Source: Chara braunii
Lineage: Eukaryota; Streptophyta; Charophyceae; Charales; Characeae
DNA: 20,921 nt
Assembly: GCA_003427395.1 (NCBI GenBank)
Contig: BFEA01000038.1
Coordinates: 194,321-215,241, forward strand
Direction: 5' to 3'
Part shown: in pieces, positions 19,739-20,921 of the stretch
Layout of the letters: the number at the start of each line of letters is the position of its first letter
Position numbering within the stretch: position 1 is the first letter of the stretch
Position numbers and translations under genes: made by a program
The notes under the pieces: generated by a model
The model's input: the letters and a program-made list of their open reading frames with translations, nothing else
The model's database searches: none
What the model was told of the DNA's origin: nothing

Positions 19739-19860
19739 GGGCCTCGCTGCACTACTCTCCACATGCACAACAGACAAAAAATATGGCGGTGCATCTTTAC
19801 ATGTTCTAGCGGAAGATTCATTCTCATTTTTCACTTTTGGAGAGTAGTGCAGCATGGCCC
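19739..19860. mobile_element. 122-bp MITE with TTT target-site duplication
   Basis: The ends are GGGCCTCGCTGCACTACTCTCC on the left and, read in reverse complement, GGGCCATGCTGCACTACTCTCC on the right. It is flanked by TTT on both sides (19736-19738 and 19861-19863). The left pLTR shows the uninterrupted site CAATCTTTTATCATCC. The 3-bp duplication and the GGGCC-type ends resemble PIF/Harbinger-type non-autonomous elements, but that assignment is tentative. Confidence 0.85.
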
Positions 19861-19972
19861 TTTATCATCCTAATAAGCTCATTTGATCATCGCTGATCAT
19901 TCTCGTCATCTGGTGACCACGTGTCTCATGTGCTTCCAGTACGTGTGATGCATGCCTGTGTATTTGCCCTTT

Positions 19973-20200
19973 TTAGTGCCACGTCACGCACCGCATGGGA
20001 CAATTTATTTTTTTTACTGGCCCTGCGGACGCCCTGTCCCAAGCCTCAGAAATTAAATTTTAGGAGAGTCTCAATCGATTTCTCAAATTGGCTGGGGCCA
20101 TGTACTGGTGGTCGTGGTTAAACTCCTCTTGCCGCTCTGTTTCGTACTACACGCCTAATTCTTAGTAGGTTTTTTCTTTATTTTCAAGCTGTTTTTAACT
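19973..20200. other. Sequence between the PLE and the next retro-insertion
   Basis: No gene is seen. A GGCTGGGGCCATGTACTGG..GGT stretch at 20090-20110 loosely resembles the terminal repeat of the element at 17127-17333 (GCTGGGCCAAGTACTGGTGG) and may be a remnant of a related element end. Confidence 0.35.
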
Positions 20201-20674
20201 TTCCCCCTCCGGGGACCAGGACAGTCGGTCCCTGTTAGGGCCGCGGTGGGCCATTAGGAGAGTGTCAGTAGGGTCGGGACTCTGTCCGCTGGGCCGAGCT
20301 AGTCCCAATTTAGCGTAGTGTAGGGCTCCCGCAGGTTGCTTTCCTACGCTGGTTAAGTGAAACTTTACTGAGGAACTAATTACTGAATTTCTGAGTTATA
20401 CACTATAGTAGTAGCAGCTATCTGTTTGTAAACAGTTTTCCAGTGTTTAGACTGTTACTATGTTTGATGTTCGGTTAACTTGTCTGGTAAAGTCGATGTA
20501 GGAATCTGGGAAGTTGGTAGCTGGAACTTTCCGCAGGCGCAAGCCTGTAAGCTAAGCTGGCTGATGCTGTCAGTACTCCGGGTTGAATTGTGAGGTCCCC
20601 GGCCTCGTTCTCCACTTATATAATGAATCAATTGTTTTGGGGGAAAAAAAAAAAAAAAAAAAAATTCCCCCTCC
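20201..20674 (+). mobile_element. Poly(A)-tailed retro-insertion with 10-bp target-site duplication
   Basis: TTCCCCCTCC at 20201-20210 is repeated exactly at 20665-20674. Between them lies a 454-bp segment that starts GGGGACCAGG and ends in 21 A residues (20644-20664). Direct repeats plus an A tail are the signature of target-primed retrotransposition. No reading frame of note is present, so it is either a 5'-truncated LINE 3' end, a SINE or a processed transcript. The C-rich repeat could occur by chance, which limits confidence. Confidence 0.6.
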
Positions 20675-20856
20675 TGATCCGTCTTTTTCCCTCCTTCCTT
20701 CAAAAAAAAGGAAAAAAGGTCAATTCCCCTCTCTTTTCAAAATCTGTTTTAAAAACTTCCCTTCTCATGATCCTTTTTTTTCCCGCCATCCCTCAAACCC
20801 AGAGGAAAAAAAAAGTTTTTTTTATTTCTTTTAACTTCCCGCCACCTCAACGTCAC

Positions 20857-20858
<2 letters not shown>
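20675..20858. other. A/T-homopolymer-rich stretch
   Basis: Short C/T-rich blocks (TCCCTCCTTCC, CCCGCCATCCC) alternate with A and T runs of 7-9 bases. No gene or defined repeat unit is supported. Confidence 0.5.

Positions 20859-20921
<63 letters not shown>
20859..20921. repeat. (CT)n microsatellite at the window edge
   Basis: A pure CT dinucleotide run of about 31 units continues to the last base of the window, so its true length is unknown. Confidence 0.97.

Larger units (their letters stand above)
13028..19972 (+). mobile_element. Decayed Penelope-like retroelement with GIY-YIG upstream of RT and flanking pLTRs
   Basis: The element has a left partial copy (13028-13965), a protein-coding body (13966-17820) and a right end (17821-19972) homologous to the left copy. 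This is the partial-tandem 'pLTR' arrangement described for Penelope-like elements. The body shows a GIY-YIG nuclease domain first and a reverse transcriptase second, the permuted order known from some PLE clades (green lineage and protists among them), opposite to canonical Penelope. Several frameshifts, in-frame stops and nested insertions show that it is inactive. Both pLTRs carry hammerhead-ribozyme-like sequence, a known PLE hallmark. After subtracting insertions, the right pLTR is about the same length as the left one (roughly 940 bp). Confidence 0.85.
17821..19972 (+). repeat. Right pLTR of the PLE, expanded by insertions
   Basis: Collinear with 13028-13965 from GGGAGTTCTTGGGCTG to TGTGTATTTGCCCTTT. 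Relative to the left copy it has gained a 21-bp segment (17932-17952) between two CAGTTAT motifs, a 946-bp TG...CA insertion (18331-19276), four extra copies of a 28-bp unit (19356-19492), a longer A run (46 versus 13) and a 122-bp inverted-repeat element (19739-19860). The RT C-terminus and its TAG (18214-18216) match the left copy. Confidence 0.88.

Overview
The window looks like nuclear DNA of a plant-lineage eukaryote. Evidence: one very long coding region for the CCR4-NOT scaffold NOT1/CNOT1, abundant nested transposable elements, microsatellites, homopolymer runs, and no operons. A Penelope-like retroelement with its GIY-YIG domain upstream of the reverse transcriptase, and the feel of its protein remnants, make a charophyte (Chara-like streptophyte alga) my best guess. 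That is a recollection-based inference, not something proven here.

Layout. Bases 1-280 hold three tandem copies of a short element related to an inverted-repeat element near 18.7 kb. Bases 1503-9191 (minus strand) are a complete, uninterrupted NOT1 coding sequence of 2562 codons. Its 5' flank (9192-9345) shows a possible leader intron and a short upstream ORF. From about 9.58 to 11.15 kb the sequence is built from local tandem duplications (units of about 217, 162 and 116 bp). From 11.58 to 12.18 kb there is a large TCT/CTT microsatellite. A possible SINE lies near 12.6-12.9 kb.

From 13028 to about 19972 there is one decayed Penelope-like element (PLE) on the plus strand. It has the typical partial-tandem 'pLTR' structure: the 3' end of an upstream copy (13028-13965), then a body with a basic/coiled-coil segment, an AT-hook, a GIY-YIG endonuclease domain and a reverse transcriptase, then a right-hand pLTR. 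Each pLTR carries a recognisable type-I hammerhead ribozyme fold with core substitutions. Because the left pLTR serves as an empty-site reference, later events in the right half can be read precisely: a 946-bp TG...CA insertion (solo-LTR-like), a 122-bp inverted-repeat element with a TTT target duplication, a five-copy 28-bp minisatellite, a 21-bp insertion that creates a stop, and a 46-A run. A separate inverted-repeat element of about 207 bp is inserted inside RT motif A.

The right edge (20211-20664) is a poly(A)-tailed retro-insertion bounded by a 10-bp direct repeat, followed by A/T-rich sequence and a (CT)n microsatellite that runs off the window. The only gene I believe is functional is NOT1, the central scaffold of cytoplasmic mRNA deadenylation. 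The rest is mobile-element and repeat sequence.
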